A stretch of 64,000 bases of DNA. Source: Parasphingopyxis algicola (lineage in GTDB: Bacteria > Pseudomonadota > Alphaproteobacteria > Sphingomonadales > Sphingomonadaceae). The first letter of the stretch is position 1; the number at the start of each line of letters is the position of its first letter. The stretch lies in contig NZ_CP051131.1 in NCBI RefSeq assembly GCF_013378075.1, forward strand, positions 1,240,001 to 1,304,000, in the 5' to 3' direction. Position numbers and translations under genes: made by a program. Below are positions 52,987-62,892 of this stretch, one piece after another. Below the pieces are notes generated by a model. The model was not told the origin of the DNA and made no database searches. It worked only from the letters and a program-made list of their open reading frames with translations.

Positions 52987-54348
52987 GTGATCAAGAAAGT
53001 CCTGATTGCCAATCGCGGCGAGATCGCGTTGCGCATTCATCGCGCCTGTCACGAGATGGGCATCAAGACGGTGGCCGTGCATTCGACCGCCGATGCCGAG
53101 GCCAAGCACGTCAAACTCGCCGACGAAGCGGTGTGCATCGGGCCGCCCGCCGCGACCGAGAGCTACCTCAACGTGCCGAACATCATCTCCGCGGCCGAGA
53201 TCAGCCAGGCCGACGCCATCCATCCCGGGTACGGCTTTCTCTCGGAGAATGAGAAATTCGCGACCATCGTCGAAGAGCATGACATCATCTGGATCGGGCC
53301 CAAGCCCGAGCACATCCGGGTCATGGGCGACAAGGTCGAGGCGAAGCGGACCGCCGGGAAGCTCGGCCTGCCGTTGGTACCCGGTTCGGACGGTGCGGTG
53401 CGCGAGATTTCAGAAGCCAGGAAGATCGCCGACGAAATAGGCTATCCGCTGATCGTCAAGGCCGCATCGGGCGGCGGCGGGCGCGGCATGAAGGTCGTGC
53501 CCGAAGCGGGTCAGCTCGAAACGCTGATGAAGCAGGCGGGGTCGGAGGCAAAATCGGCATTCGGCGACGATACCGTCTATCTCGAAAAATTCCTCGGCAA
53601 TCCGCGCCATATCGAATTCCAGGTGTTCGGCGACGGCAAGGGCAATGCAATCCATCTCGGCGAACGCGACTGTTCGCTGCAGCGCCGCCACCAGAAGGTT
53701 CTCGAGGAAGCGCCCGGCCCGACGATCACGGCCGAGGAGCGCGAACGGATGGGCGATATCTGCGCCAGGGCGATGGCCGATATGGGCTATCGCGGCGCCG
53801 GCACGATCGAATTTCTCTACGAGGATGGCGGCTTCTATTTCATCGAAATGAACACGCGGCTCCAGGTCGAACATCCGGTCACCGAGATGATCACCGGCCT
53901 CGACCTCGTCCGCGAACAGATCCTCGTCGCCGCCGGCCAGCCGCTCTCGGTAACGCAGGACGAAGTGACGTTTACCGGCCATGCGATCGAATGCCGGATC
54001 AATGCCGAACATCCGCAGACTTTTGCCCCCTCGCCCGGCAAGGTGATCAACTATCATGCGGCAGGCGGCATGCATGTCCGCGTCGATAGCGGGCTTTATA
54101 CTGGCTATTCGATCCCGCCTTATTATGATTCCATGGTCGCCAAGCTGATCGTTTACGGGAAAAGCCGGAACAAGTGCATCATGCGCCTGCGCCGCGCGCT
54201 CGAGGAAATGGTGATCGAGGGTGTCGACACGACGCTTCCCCTCCACCAGGCGCTGCTCGACGATCCCGACTTCCTCGAAGGCAATTATACGATCAAATGG
54301 CTCGAAGAGTGGCTCGAGCGGAACAAAGCCCCGGCCGAAGCCAGTTAA
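52987..54348 (+). CDS. accC: acetyl-CoA carboxylase biotin carboxylase subunit
   Basis: A 453-residue ATP-grasp biotin carboxylase. Motifs run in order: [35 protein letters not shown]-binding [21 protein letters not shown] near the end and the HxxxLEEAPGP segment ([13 protein letters not shown]). It starts with GTG 11 bases after accB, as usual for this operon. It works with accB and the AccAD subunits encoded elsewhere. Confidence 0.97.
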   Translation: MIKKVLIANRGEIALRIHRACHEMGIKTVAVHSTADAEAKHVKLADEAVCIGPPAATESYLNVPNIISAAEISQADAIHPGYGFLSENEKFATIVEEHDIIWIGPKPEHIRVMGDKVEAKRTAGKLGLPLVPGSDGAVREISEARKIADEIGYPLIVKAASGGGGRGMKVVPEAGQLETLMKQAGSEAKSAFGDDTVYLEKFLGNPRHIEFQVFGDGKGNAIHLGERDCSLQRRHQKVLEEAPGPTITAEERERMGDICARAMADMGYRGAGTIEFLYEDGGFYFIEMNTRLQVEHPVTEMITGLDLVREQILVAAGQPLSVTQDEVTFTGHAIECRINAEHPQTFAPSPGKVINYHAAGGMHVRVDSGLYTGYSIPPYYDSMVAKLIVYGKSRNKCIMRLRRALEEMVIEGVDTTLPLHQALLDDPDFLEGNYTIKWLEEWLERNKAPAEAS

Positions 54349-54753
54349 ATGCCCGGCGAAACGAATCTCGCGGCACTGCTTGCCGAGCTGAAACCGATGC
54401 TCGCGGACGAAGAGCATGGGTTCGCGACGATCCCGATGGGCGCCGGCTGGCCGCAGGGGCTGGTGCCCGTCGCGACCTTCGCCGAGGCCGAAGGGGCCAG
54501 CGTCATCGCGCTCGTATCGATCATGGAGGGCATCGGTCTCGACCATGAAGGGGGCTGGGCAAAAATCACGATTGGCGCTAACAGCGCGCTCAGCGCCGTC
54601 GGGCTGACGGCCAAAATCGCCTCGGCGCTTGCCGAAACCGGGATCAGTGCCAATATAGTGGCGGCCTATCATCACGATCATGTCTTCGTGCCCTGGGCGC
54701 GGCGTGACGAGGCGATGGCGGTTCTGGAAAACTTGTCGAAGGCACAGGAGTAA
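54349..54753 (+). CDS. ACT domain protein
   Basis: A 134-residue protein built of two ACT-like halves (ACT_3/ACT_7 style): an N-terminal half with AEAEGASVIALVSIMEG and a C-terminal regulatory half with SALSAVGLTAKIASALAETG and ANIVAAYHHDHVFVPW. Such proteins bind amino acids as small sensors; function unknown. Its ATG begins at the base after the accC stop, so it is cotranscribed with accC. Confidence 0.85.
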   Translation: MPGETNLAALLAELKPMLADEEHGFATIPMGAGWPQGLVPVATFAEAEGASVIALVSIMEGIGLDHEGGWAKITIGANSALSAVGLTAKIASALAETGISANIVAAYHHDHVFVPWARRDEAMAVLENLSKAQE

Positions 54754-54761
54754 TTCGTTCG

Positions 54762-55112
54762 ATGCAGGCCATTATCTACCACAATCCGCGCTGCGGCACG
54801 TCCCGCAAAACGCTGGAGATACTGGAAAAGGCACCGGCTATCGCAGTGCGCGTGATCGAGTATCTCAAGGATACGCCGACCAAGGCGAAGCTGAAGGAGC
54901 TCTACAAGAAAGCCGGCATAACGCCGCGCGAGGGCCTGCGCGCCAAGGAACCGCTGGCCAAGGAACTCGGCCTGAACGATCCCGACGTGACCGATGACCA
55001 AATCCTCGACGCGATGGTCAAGAATCCGATCCTCATCAACCGGCCGATCGTCGAGACGAAGAACGGTGTCCGGCTCTGCCGGCCGCAGGACCTGGTCAAA
55101 GAGATTATCTAG
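54762..55112 (+). CDS. arsenate reductase (glutaredoxin-type) ArsC family protein
   Basis: A 116-residue thioredoxin-fold protein of the ArsC/Spx-like family. The active site HNPRCGTSRKTLEIL has the catalytic Cys-11; NRPIVETKNGVRLCRPQD is the C-terminal substrate-binding segment with the conserved Arg. Members reduce arsenate with glutathione, but many near relatives have other thiol roles. It lies 8 bases after the ACT gene. Confidence 0.92.
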   Translation: MQAIIYHNPRCGTSRKTLEILEKAPAIAVRVIEYLKDTPTKAKLKELYKKAGITPREGLRAKEPLAKELGLNDPDVTDDQILDAMVKNPILINRPIVETKNGVRLCRPQDLVKEII

Positions 55113-55136
55113 ACACGACGGATAAAAGGGGCGGCG

Positions 55137-56111
55137 ATGAAGAGATTTTTCAAATGGGCCGCGCTGATCCTTCTGATCCTGATCGTCGGTGCGGTCGCAT
55201 GGTTCTGGACGCCCGACCGCGACGCGGCTGAACTGCGGGCGCTCTACACCACCGACGCATCGCAATTCATCGAACTGGAAAACGGGCTCACCGTCCATGT
55301 GCGTGACCAGGGGCCCCGCGATGCGCCGGTCATCGTCCTGATACACGGCTCGAGCGCGTCGCTCCAGACCTGGGAGCCGTGGGTCGAGCGCCTGTCGGAC
55401 GACTATCGCATCGTTATCTACGACCAGCCCGGCCACGGCCTGACCGGGCCGACGCCCGATGGCAATTACGACACTGCCGTCTTTGTCGAGACTGCCCAGG
55501 GCGTCGCCGATGCGCTCGCCCTCGACCGGTTCGTGATCGGCGGCAACTCGATGGGCGGCTGGGTATCGTGGAACTACGCGCTCGCCCATGGCGATCGGCT
55601 CGACGGGCTGGTCCTGGTCGACGCCTCCGGCGCCCCCGATGCCCGGCCGCAAAGTATTCCCATCGGTTTTCGGATCGCGCGAATGCCGGTCGTCTCTTCG
55701 ATCATGCAGAAGATCACGCCGCGCTCGATGATCGAACGCTCGCTCCAGCAGAGCGTGAGCAACCGGGAAATGATCGATGAAGCGATGGTCGACCGCTATT
55801 ACGACCTGATCCGCTATCCCGGAAACCGCGCCGCGACGCTCGCACGGAGCCGGGCGGAACGGACCGTCGCGAGCCCCGAAACCATGGCCCGCATCGCCGT
55901 GCCGACCCTGCTGATCTGGGGCCAGGAGGACGGGCTCGTGCCGCTGGCCGCGGGCGAATGGTTCGATACGCATATCCCGGACAGCGCCCTTATCGTCTAT
56001 CCCGGCATCGGCCATATTCCGATGGAAGAGACGCCCGATCGCAGCGCGGCCGATCTGCGCGCCTGGCTCCAGACCGTTTATCCGCAAGACGATGCCAACC
56101 CACTCGAATAG
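55137..56111 (+). CDS. alpha/beta-fold hydrolase with N-terminal membrane anchor
   Basis: A 324-residue alpha/beta hydrolase. Residues 5-24 (FFKWAALILLILIVGAVAWF) form a signal anchor, so it sits on the inner membrane facing the periplasm. HGSSASLQTWEPW contains the oxyanion hole; the nucleophile elbow is GGNSMGGWVSWN (Ser). The Asp is in QEDGLVP and the His in GIGHIPMEE, so the triad is complete. Substrate unknown. It belongs to the accB-downstream run of genes. Confidence 0.92.
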   Translation: MKRFFKWAALILLILIVGAVAWFWTPDRDAAELRALYTTDASQFIELENGLTVHVRDQGPRDAPVIVLIHGSSASLQTWEPWVERLSDDYRIVIYDQPGHGLTGPTPDGNYDTAVFVETAQGVADALALDRFVIGGNSMGGWVSWNYALAHGDRLDGLVLVDASGAPDARPQSIPIGFRIARMPVVSSIMQKITPRSMIERSLQQSVSNREMIDEAMVDRYYDLIRYPGNRAATLARSRAERTVASPETMARIAVPTLLIWGQEDGLVPLAAGEWFDTHIPDSALIVYPGIGHIPMEETPDRSAADLRAWLQTVYPQDDANPLE

Positions 56112-56192
56112 CGGCGGAAGACGCGTCCCAAAATGGGATGGTCGCAGCCATTCGCGTTTGGCGGCGCAGTAGCGGGCCGCTAGACAAGCCTC

Positions 56193-56924
56193 ATGTGCAC
56201 GATCGCGATCTACAGCATGAAGGGCGGCGTCGGCAAAACGACGCTCGCGGTGAATCTCGCCTGGTGCGCCGCCATGCTGTCGGCGCGCCGGACGCTGTTA
56301 TGGGATCTCGACCAGCAGGCGGCAGCGACCTTCCTGATGCGCGATGGCAAGAAGCCAAAGCGGCGCGCCGACGGCGTCTACGAACAGGAGGTCAAGCCTC
56401 GCAAGCTGATCCGCCGCACCGCTGTCGAGCGGCTCGACCTGCTAGCCGCGGACCCGTCGCTGCGCGATCTCGACCGGTTGTTCTTGAGCTTCGGCAAGAA
56501 GAAGAGGCTGGCGAAGATCATCGAGAGCGTTTCGCGCGACTATGACCGCATCATTCTCGATTGTCCGCCGGGCCTGAGCGAAACCAGCGACCAGATATTG
56601 CGGGCGGCGGATCTCGTCCTCGTTCCGGTGATCCCCTCCCCGCTTTCGCAGCGCGCCTTTCGCTCGGTCGTCGATCATATCGAACGCCATCACAAGGGGC
56701 GCACCGCGATCCTTCCGGTCTATACGATGGTCGACCGCCGCCGGACGCTCCACAAGGAAGCGCTCGAAAACCAGAAGCGCTGGCCGGTCATCCCCTATGC
56801 CAGCGCCGTCGAACAGATGGCGAGCCGCCGCCAGCCGGTCGGGGCGTTCGCGCCGCAATCGCCGGCGGGCCAAGCCTTCGCCAAATTGTGGCGCGGCGTC
56901 GAACGCAGAATCGCGAAACTCTAA
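56193..56924 (+). CDS. ParA/MinD-like P-loop ATPase
   Basis: A 243-residue ParA-family ATPase. Walker A (deviant) [17 protein letters not shown], switch [13 protein letters not shown], and [13 protein letters not shown] are intact, so it should dimerise on ATP and bind DNA or membrane. No ParB partner gene follows, so it is an orphan that may position some cellular structure rather than segregate a chromosome. It lies 55 bases before the aat gene. Confidence 0.92.
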   Translation: MCTIAIYSMKGGVGKTTLAVNLAWCAAMLSARRTLLWDLDQQAAATFLMRDGKKPKRRADGVYEQEVKPRKLIRRTAVERLDLLAADPSLRDLDRLFLSFGKKKRLAKIIESVSRDYDRIILDCPPGLSETSDQILRAADLVLVPVIPSPLSQRAFRSVVDHIERHHKGRTAILPVYTMVDRRRTLHKEALENQKRWPVIPYASAVEQMASRRQPVGAFAPQSPAGQAFAKLWRGVERRIAKL

Positions 56925-56979
56925 CACCGGCCGAAGCGCGGCCGATGACGCGCCATCGCACAGCGACTATATTGGCCGC

Positions 56980-57699
56980 ATGGACCTGCTCGATCCGAAC
57001 ATGTTGCTGCGCGCCTATGCGATCGGCGTGTTCCCGATGGCCGACAGCCGCGATGCGACCGACGTCTTCTGGGTCGAGCCGAAGATGCGCGCGATCCTGC
57101 CGCTCGACGGTTTCCGGGTTTCGCACTCGCTCGCGAAAACCATCCGATCCGACCGGTTTCGCGTGACCCGCGATGCGGCGTTCGACCGGGTCGTGAGCGC
57201 TTGCGCCGAAGCCCGCCCCGACCGCCCGGACACCTGGATCAACCCGGCGATCCAGTCGGCCTATGGCGCGCTGCATCGGCGCAACCACGCCCATTCGATC
57301 GAGTGCTGGCAGGGCGAAGAGCTCGTCGGCGGGCTGTACGGTGTCCGCCTCGGCCGCGCCTTTTTCGGGGAAAGCATGTTCAGCCGTGTCTCGAACGCGT
57401 CCAAGGTCGCGCTGGCGCATCTTGTAGCGCGGATGAAAGCGGGCGGTTTTGCGCTACTGGATTGCCAGTTCATGACCGATCACCTCGCCTCGCTCGGCGC
57501 GATCGAGATTTCCAAGGACGATTACGCGTCGTTGCTGGATGCGGCGCTGTCTTCACTCGGGCTCGGCGGAACCGGTTCGACCGATTCGGCGACCGGTGCC
57601 GATCTTTCGGCGCTCGAAGGGCTGTTCCCGGACGATGCCGGGCCCGACGGTGCGCTCTCGGGATATGTCATTTCGCATGCCTTGGGCCAGACATCGTAG
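56980..57699 (+). CDS. aat: leucyl/phenylalanyl-tRNA--protein transferase
   Basis: A 239-residue Aat that adds Leu or Phe to N-terminal Arg or Lys of proteins for N-end rule degradation by ClpS-ClpAP. The motif [12 protein letters not shown] is at the N-terminus, then [14 protein letters not shown]-type block ([14 protein letters not shown]), [18 protein letters not shown], and [16 protein letters not shown]. The last 50 residues are a variable Gly/Ser/Thr tail. This 3' end overlaps the convergent DUF2155 gene by 178 bases. Confidence 0.95.
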   Translation: MDLLDPNMLLRAYAIGVFPMADSRDATDVFWVEPKMRAILPLDGFRVSHSLAKTIRSDRFRVTRDAAFDRVVSACAEARPDRPDTWINPAIQSAYGALHRRNHAHSIECWQGEELVGGLYGVRLGRAFFGESMFSRVSNASKVALAHLVARMKAGGFALLDCQFMTDHLASLGAIEISKDDYASLLDAALSSLGLGGTGSTDSATGADLSALEGLFPDDAGPDGALSGYVISHALGQTS

Positions 57700-58187
57700 A
57701 GCCGGTGCTCGATGACGTTCAGCGCCGGGCGTTCCTTGAACAGCCAGCCTGAAAAGACCCGTTCCCAGCGTTCGTCGCCGCCGCGCAGATTGGTCTCGCG
57801 CACGAAGAGCTGGACGAAGGCGCCGGTCAGCCGTTGCGGCTCCCAGGGCGCGGTTCGTTCGCAGGCCCGCAGCCGGATCAGGACATCGCCGACCCGGGTC
57901 GATTCGCCCGGCTGAAGCCGGATCTCGCGGGACAGCCCGTTCCGCTTGTTGAGCAGACCAAGCACCGCGACCCGCTCTTCCATCGGCGTGACGCCCGCCA
58001 AGTCCACCGGCAGATCGCCGACCTCCTCGATATCGTCGACATTGAGGGTTTCGTCATCGCCCTCGCCGCTGCGATTCTGGTCCAGCGTCAATTCGGTCGC
58101 CGGAGCCTCTTCGCTGTCAGCCTCGCCGGACGAGCCGCACGCGGCCAGTGCCAGCAGAGCCGTCGCCGCCACGCCGCCGCGGATCAC
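57522..58187 (-). CDS. DUF2155 lipoprotein
   Basis: A 221-residue lipoprotein (signal [15 protein letters not shown], Cys-17) with an acidic linker and a DUF2155 domain: [59 protein letters not shown]. The C-terminal 35 residues are Ser/Pro/Ala-rich and overlap the aat tail on the other strand. It follows the MlaD gene, overlapping by four bases (ATGA). Function unknown, periplasmic. Confidence 0.93.
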   Translation of the reverse strand: MIRGGVAATALLALAACGSSGEADSEEAPATELTLDQNRSGEGDDETLNVDDIEEVGDLPVDLAGVTPMEERVAVLGLLNKRNGLSREIRLQPGESTRVGDVLIRLRACERTAPWEPQRLTGAFVQLFVRETNLRGGDERWERVFSGWLFKERPALNVIEHRLYDVWPKACEMTYPESAPSGPASSGNSPSSAERSAPVAESVEPVPPSPSEDSAASSNDA

Positions 58188-58744
58188 AGTCCGCCATCCA
58201 TGCCTTCAGCGCCGAAATCCTCGCTCATCGTGTCACCGATCGGGTCGGCCATCGTATCGCCCATCCCGCTGCCATCGCCGCCGCCCGAATCGTTGATCAT
58301 CGATCCGATCAGACCGGTCATGTCGATCGCACCCTGGGTGTCGAGGATGACGTCGTCCTCTTGCAGCGAATCTGGCGATCCGCCCGGCAACAGAGCGATA
58401 TAGCTGCCGCCGAGCAGGCCTTCGCTGGTGATCGCGGCGCTGCTGTCATTCGGCAGGCCCGCACCGGGATCGATCGCCATCCGGACCTCGGCCTGGAAAT
58501 CGTCGGGATTGAGCGAAACCCCCGTGACCTCGCCGATCGACAGACCCGCCACGCGGACGTCCGTACCGACATCGATACCGCCGACATTCGGGAAATAGGC
58601 GGTCACTTCGATCGCGTCGCTGCCCGCGCCGCTCGCCGTGCGGCCGATAAAGGCGAAGACGAGCCAGATCGCCGCGACGACGACGACGAGGCCGACTAGA
58701 GCCTCGAGCAGATGGTTGCGGACGGCGCTCAACTGGGGCTCCAC
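58184..58744 (-). CDS. MlaD/MCE family protein
   Basis: A 186-residue MCE protein: one N-terminal helix (about residues 13-33, LEALVGLVVVVAAIWLVFAF) and an MCE domain with VTAYFPNVGGIDVGTDVRVAG and LNPDDFQAEVRMAID, plus LLGGSYIALLPGG at its end. MlaD hexamers carry phospholipids between membranes; the C-terminal Gly/Asp-rich tail is extra. The permease and ATPase partners are not nearby. It overlaps the NDUFA12 gene by 16 bases. Confidence 0.93.
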   Translation of the reverse strand: MEPQLSAVRNHLLEALVGLVVVVAAIWLVFAFIGRTASGAGSDAIEVTAYFPNVGGIDVGTDVRVAGLSIGEVTGVSLNPDDFQAEVRMAIDPGAGLPNDSSAAITSEGLLGGSYIALLPGGSPDSLQEDDVILDTQGAIDMTGLIGSMINDSGGGDGSGMGDTMADPIGDTMSEDFGAEGMDGGL

Positions 58745-59112
58745 GCCTCATAGTCGCCGCTCGCACCGGCGCGCTTGCCGCCCGACTCGAGCGCGCCGGC
58801 CGGGCGATAGGCGGCTCCGGTGCCGGTCATGTTGGCGCTGTAGGGCGCTTCCCATTCGCGGGCGGACGGAAGGCTCTGATCCGGTACGTCCTCCACGGTC
58901 TGGTGGAGCCAGCCATGCCACTCCGCCGGCACATTGCTCGCATCGTTGCCGCCGGCATAGATAACCCAGCGCCGGCGCGGCGCCTTCTTGCTTTCATAAT
59001 AACGGTTGCCGGCCGAGTCCTCGGCAACGAAGCGGCCCTTGCGCCACGAATGAAGGGCGGTGCCGATCGTCGCGCCTTCCCACCAAGTGAAGATCTTTTT
59101 CAAAAGTCCCAT
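58729..59112 (-). CDS. NDUFA12-like complex I subunit
   Basis: A 127-residue protein homologous to mitochondrial complex I subunit NDUFA12 (B17.2), retained in alphaproteobacteria. Residues 4-60 give the core: TWWEGATIGTALHSWRKGRF, GNRYYESKKAPRRRWVIYAG, EWHGWLHQTVEDVP. The C-terminal half is a less conserved extension. It should sit at the junction of the peripheral arm of NADH:quinone oxidoreductase. It starts the NDUFA12-mlaD-DUF2155 set. Confidence 0.92.
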   Translation of the reverse strand: MGLLKKIFTWWEGATIGTALHSWRKGRFVAEDSAGNRYYESKKAPRRRWVIYAGGNDASNVPAEWHGWLHQTVEDVPDQSLPSAREWEAPYSANMTGTGAAYRPAGALESGGKRAGASGDYEAWSPS

Positions 59113-59173
59113 AAGGATTGGCGTTTAGCGCCTCTTCGCGGGGACGCCAACTGTTCTTGCGCCCGGTAGCCGC

Positions 59174-59701
59174 TTATTCCGGCAGAGAGGGCCCGTCGGG
59201 CCAGCTGACATGGTCGCCGGCATCGATGCCGAGCGCCGCGGCGCGCCCGCCATCGATCTCCAGCACCGCAATCACCGGTTCGGACGAATAGTAGGAATCG
59301 AGCGTATAGGGCTCGGTCTCCCGCGCGATATTGGTAATGACGCCGTCCGCGCGGATGAAGATCATGTCGAGCGGGATCAGCGTATTGCGCATCCAAAAAC
59401 TCGCCAGACGCGGAAAATCGAACGGAAAGATCATGCCGCCATTCTCGGGCAGCGATTCGCGGAACATCAGTCCGCGACGCTGCTCCTCCGGGGTGATCGC
59501 CGCTTCGACGTCGAACACATGATCGTCGGCGCCGGTCCGGATCGTCACAGAAATCGTCTCCGCGACGCTTTCCGCATTCGCGGATGCAGCCGGTTCAGGC
59601 GCAGCAGGAGGATCGGCGAGAAGCTGGGATTCGGCACCGCACCCCAAGAGCGTCAGCGCGATCGGCGTGCCGAGCAGCGCGCGATGGAAAAACTCGGTCA
59701 T
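59174..59701 (-). CDS. DUF192 protein, lipoprotein-like
   Basis: A 175-residue protein with a lipoprotein signal (IALTLLGCGAE, Cys-21), a Pro/Ala linker and a DUF192 domain: ARTPEEQRRGLMF-type motif (TPEEQRRGLMFRE), LPENGGMIFPFDFP, FWMRNTLIPLDMIFI and VLEIDGGRAAALGI. The function of DUF192 is unknown. It starts just ahead of the cold-shock gene end (59708) on the same strand, six bases apart. Confidence 0.92.
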   Translation of the reverse strand: MTEFFHRALLGTPIALTLLGCGAESQLLADPPAAPEPAASANAESVAETISVTIRTGADDHVFDVEAAITPEEQRRGLMFRESLPENGGMIFPFDFPRLASFWMRNTLIPLDMIFIRADGVITNIARETEPYTLDSYYSSEPVIAVLEIDGGRAAALGIDAGDHVSWPDGPSLPE

Positions 59702-59707
59702 GTCCCG

Positions 59708-60298
59708 CTATTCGCAATGCGCGAGCGCTACCGCAAGGGGCCCCTTCCCGCCATCGGCGATGCGCGCACGCAGCCGGTCGCCGGTGTCGATTTCCCCGAG
59801 ACCCGAACGCCGGACGATCTCCATATGGACGAAGACATCGCGATCCTGATCCTCGCGAACGAGAAAACCGTACCCTTTCAAGCGGTTGAACCATTTCACC
59901 GTCACCGGCTCGAAGTCCCCGGCGGCTTCTTCCAGGGCATCCTGTTCGCGTCGGCTGGCGCCCGATTGCTGTTCGGAAAAGTCGTCGCATCCGTCGAGGT
60001 CGATCGAGAGTATCTCGGTCGCCTGCCGGCCGCGCTCACGCTCGACGAATACGCATTCGAGGCGCGCCCCTTCGGGAAGCGTGCGCCGGCCGTGATCCCG
60101 CAGGATCGAGAAGTGGACGAGAATGTCCCCATCGCCATCGTCGGGAACCAGAAAGCCGTAACCGCGCGTACCGTCGAACCATTTGACGACACCGGACGCA
60201 CGGGACACGCCGTCTTCCGATGCGCCCTCAAAGGCAGCATCATGCGCGGCGTCGTCCGACGCAGCATCGAAAGCCACTGCGTTCCGTTCGGATGTCAT
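59708..60298 (-). CDS. cold-shock protein with two CSD domains
   Basis: A 196-residue protein with two cold-shock domains. The first (residues 36-95) has [19 protein letters not shown] and DILVHFS; the second (residues 128-193) has [18 protein letters not shown] and DVFVHMEI. The RNP1 and RNP2 aromatic residues are conserved in both. Residues 1-35 are acidic and the linker contains Glu/Gln-rich sequence. Double-CSD proteins of this form are typical of alphaproteobacteria and act as RNA chaperones. ATG at 60298 is used. Confidence 0.92.
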   Translation of the reverse strand: MTSERNAVAFDAASDDAAHDAAFEGASEDGVSRASGVVKWFDGTRGYGFLVPDDGDGDILVHFSILRDHGRRTLPEGARLECVFVERERGRQATEILSIDLDGCDDFSEQQSGASRREQDALEEAAGDFEPVTVKWFNRLKGYGFLVREDQDRDVFVHMEIVRRSGLGEIDTGDRLRARIADGGKGPLAVALAHCE

Positions 60299-60370
60299 GC
60301 ATCGTCCCCTGTTACGGCAATTATCTAACACAGATTCTTGCGCTCTTGAAAGGGTCTTAAAAAGCCTCTG

Positions 60371-60904
60371 CTAGTCTTCCCGTTCCGGGACGATGCCCGG
60401 TTCCGCCTCGATGAATTTTCGTGCCAGTTCATAGGGGTGCCCCGCGCGGATCATGGCGGCCAGCGCTTTCCGCCGGCGGTCCCGATCTGGCGTTTTCGGG
60501 GCGAAAGGGCCGAAGCGCCGTTTGCGGGCAAAGGCGAGCGCGGAATCCCAAGCATTGGCGCCCGCCAGCTCGCGGGCAGCTTCGCCATCGGTCTCCTCGA
60601 TACCCGCCGCATAGAGCGCCTGCTCGACCCGCCGTTCGCCATAACCGCGCCGCGCCAGCGAGGCGGCGCGCGCACTAGCGAAAGCAGCGTCGTCAATATA
60701 GCCGAGTTCGGAGAATTTCTCGGCCAGTTCTCCGATTGCGGGCGCGCGATCTTCCGACCAGCCGCGTTCGCGCACCTTGCGCGCGAGATAGGTCCGCAAC
60801 TTGGCACGCGTCGTGGCGTAACGGCCTACGTAGAAGAGCGCGAGCTGCTCCAGGCTTTTGCGATCCAGCGGCGGACGGGGTTTTTTGCGGGTTCGGCCGG
60901 TCAT
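60371..60904 (-). CDS. recX: RecX family regulatory protein
   Basis: A 177-residue RecX-type protein, an inhibitor of RecA filaments, made of helical repeats: RKVRERGWSEDRAPAIGELA, GYIDDAAFASARAASLARRGYGERRVEQALY (two blocks) and the C-terminal FARKRRFGPF. ATG at 60904 (MTGRTRKKPRP) is used; ATG at 60922 is the alternative. No recA gene is adjacent, as in many alphaproteobacteria. Confidence 0.85.
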   Translation of the reverse strand: MTGRTRKKPRPPLDRKSLEQLALFYVGRYATTRAKLRTYLARKVRERGWSEDRAPAIGELAEKFSELGYIDDAAFASARAASLARRGYGERRVEQALYAAGIEETDGEAARELAGANAWDSALAFARKRRFGPFAPKTPDRDRRRKALAAMIRAGHPYELARKFIEAEPGIVPERED

Positions 60905-61059
60905 GCGCCATCTTTGTGCCATAGTGGAGCCGGATTTTGAACGCGGCTGATCGGCTAAGCAGCCAGCCAGAGGAATTCCGGTCGTGACGATGGCGGGCCG
61001 CACACCGCGAAAAGCGGGCATGGCGCCGGTTACGGCATAGGCAGCATTTGAAGGAAATC

Positions 61060-62793
61060 ATGGCAGATTCTCTCCAACCGACACCTATTCATGACGAATT
61101 GCCGCGCCGCTTTGCCGATTTCGGCACGCTGGGCGAAGCGCTGGATTACGCGGCTCGGGGCGAGCGCGGCTTCAACTTTCACGACGCCCGCGGCAATCTG
61201 GTCCGCCCCTATCCCTATAGCGAACTGCGCACCGATGCGATCGCGGCGGCCAAGCGCTTGATCGATTTCGGGATCAAGCCGGGCGACCGGGTTGCGCTGA
61301 TTGCGGACACCGAGCCGCAATTCTGCGCGCTCTTTTTCGGCGCCGTCTATGCGGGCGCGCTGCCGGTTCCGTTGCCGCTGCCGACGTCGTTCGGCGGCAA
61401 GGAGGGCTATATCGACCAGCTCGCCGTGCAGCTGCGCAGTTCGGAACCGCAGCTCCTGCTCTACCCGGCCGAGATCGCCGAAATCTCGCATGCCGCCGCG
61501 AAAGCCTGTTCGGTTCCCGGCGAGGATTGGGACAGCTTTGCCGAGCGTGCCGCGCCCGATACTGACTTCCCGGAAGCGACGCCCGATGATATCGCCTATC
61601 TGCAATATTCGAGCGGCTCGACGCGGTTCCCGCACGGCGTGATCATCAGCCACAAGGCGCTGCTGCACAATCTGGGTTCGCACGCCAACGGCATGCTGAT
61701 CGGCAAGGACGACCGCTGCATTTCCTGGCTCCCTTTCTATCACGATATGGGCCTGGTCGGCTGCATGCTGTCGATGGTCGCGAACCAGGTGTCGACCGAC
61801 TATCTGAAGACTGCCGATTTCGCCCGGCGCCCCCTCGCCTGGCTCGATCTGATCAGCCGCAATCCGGGCACGTCGTGCAGCTATTCGCCGACCTTCGGCT
61901 ACGACATCTGCGCGCGCCGGATCGGCAGCCAGTCGAACGTCAAGGAACGCTTCGACCTATCGCGCTGGCGGCTGGCGGGCAACGGCGCCGACATGATCCG
62001 GCCCGACGTCATGCAGCATTTCACCGACGCCTTCGTCGATGCAGGTTTCGATCCCAAATGTTTCGTACCGAGCTATGGGCTGGCCGAAGCAACCCTCGCG
62101 GTTACGCTCATGCCGGCCGGCGAAGGGATCATCGTAGATCTGGTCGAGGAGAGCGAACTCTCCGGCGTGCCCAAGGCCGACAATGACGAACCGCTCCGTT
62201 ACCGGGCGATCGTCAATTGCGGCAAGGCGGTGCGCGATACGACCATCGAGATCCGCGACGAAGACGGTTCGATCCTGCCGGACAAGGCGATCGGCCAGGT
62301 CTGGGTGCAGGGGCCGGCGATCATGGACGGCTATTTTCGCGATCCCGAAGCGACCGATGCCTGCATGAAGGATGGCTGGCTTGATACCGGCGACATGGGA
62401 TATCTTTCGGACGGCTATCTCTACGTCGTCGGCCGCGCCAAGGACATGATCATCATCAACGGCAAGAATCACTGGCCGCAGGATATCGAATGGGCCGTCG
62501 AACAGCTGCCGGGATTCAAGTCGGGCGACATCGCGGCTTTCGCGATCACGGCGCCTGGCGGCGAGGAAACGCCGGCGGTTCTCGTGCAGTGCCGCACATC
62601 CGACATTAACGAACGGACAAGACTTCACGGCATGATCCGCGAGAAGGTGCGCGCGATCACCGGGATGAACTGCGTCATCGAACTCGTCCCGCCGCGGACC
62701 TTGCCACGCACCAGCTCAGGCAAGCTCAGCCGGGCCAAGGCGCGCAATCTCTATCTTTCCGGCGCAATCCAGCCCTACGACATCGCGGCCTGA
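61060..62793 (+). CDS. fatty acyl-AMP ligase / AMP-dependent synthetase
   Basis: A 577-residue adenylate-forming enzyme. The P-loop core is YLQYSSGSTRFPHGVIISHK; SYGLAEATLAVTLMPAGEG and WLDTGDMGYLSDGYLYVVGRAKDMIIINGKNHWP (two blocks) follow the family order. The latter wording, with GKNHWP, suits fatty acyl-AMP ligases. Such enzymes load acyl chains onto carrier proteins for lipids or polyketides. The ATG at 61060 has AAGGAA six bases upstream. Alone here, so the acceptor is unknown. Confidence 0.9.
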   Translation: MADSLQPTPIHDELPRRFADFGTLGEALDYAARGERGFNFHDARGNLVRPYPYSELRTDAIAAAKRLIDFGIKPGDRVALIADTEPQFCALFFGAVYAGALPVPLPLPTSFGGKEGYIDQLAVQLRSSEPQLLLYPAEIAEISHAAAKACSVPGEDWDSFAERAAPDTDFPEATPDDIAYLQYSSGSTRFPHGVIISHKALLHNLGSHANGMLIGKDDRCISWLPFYHDMGLVGCMLSMVANQVSTDYLKTADFARRPLAWLDLISRNPGTSCSYSPTFGYDICARRIGSQSNVKERFDLSRWRLAGNGADMIRPDVMQHFTDAFVDAGFDPKCFVPSYGLAEATLAVTLMPAGEGIIVDLVEESELSGVPKADNDEPLRYRAIVNCGKAVRDTTIEIRDEDGSILPDKAIGQVWVQGPAIMDGYFRDPEATDACMKDGWLDTGDMGYLSDGYLYVVGRAKDMIIINGKNHWPQDIEWAVEQLPGFKSGDIAAFAITAPGGEETPAVLVQCRTSDINERTRLHGMIREKVRAITGMNCVIELVPPRTLPRTSSGKLSRAKARNLYLSGAIQPYDIAA

Positions 62794-62892
62794 CCAAGTC
62801 CGTCGAGATACTAAGGGTAAAATCGGCGTTAACCGTGCTGTTCCGGGTTTCGGAAAGGCTTTTTCCGCTATCCCTCCGCGAAAGGGACAGCA

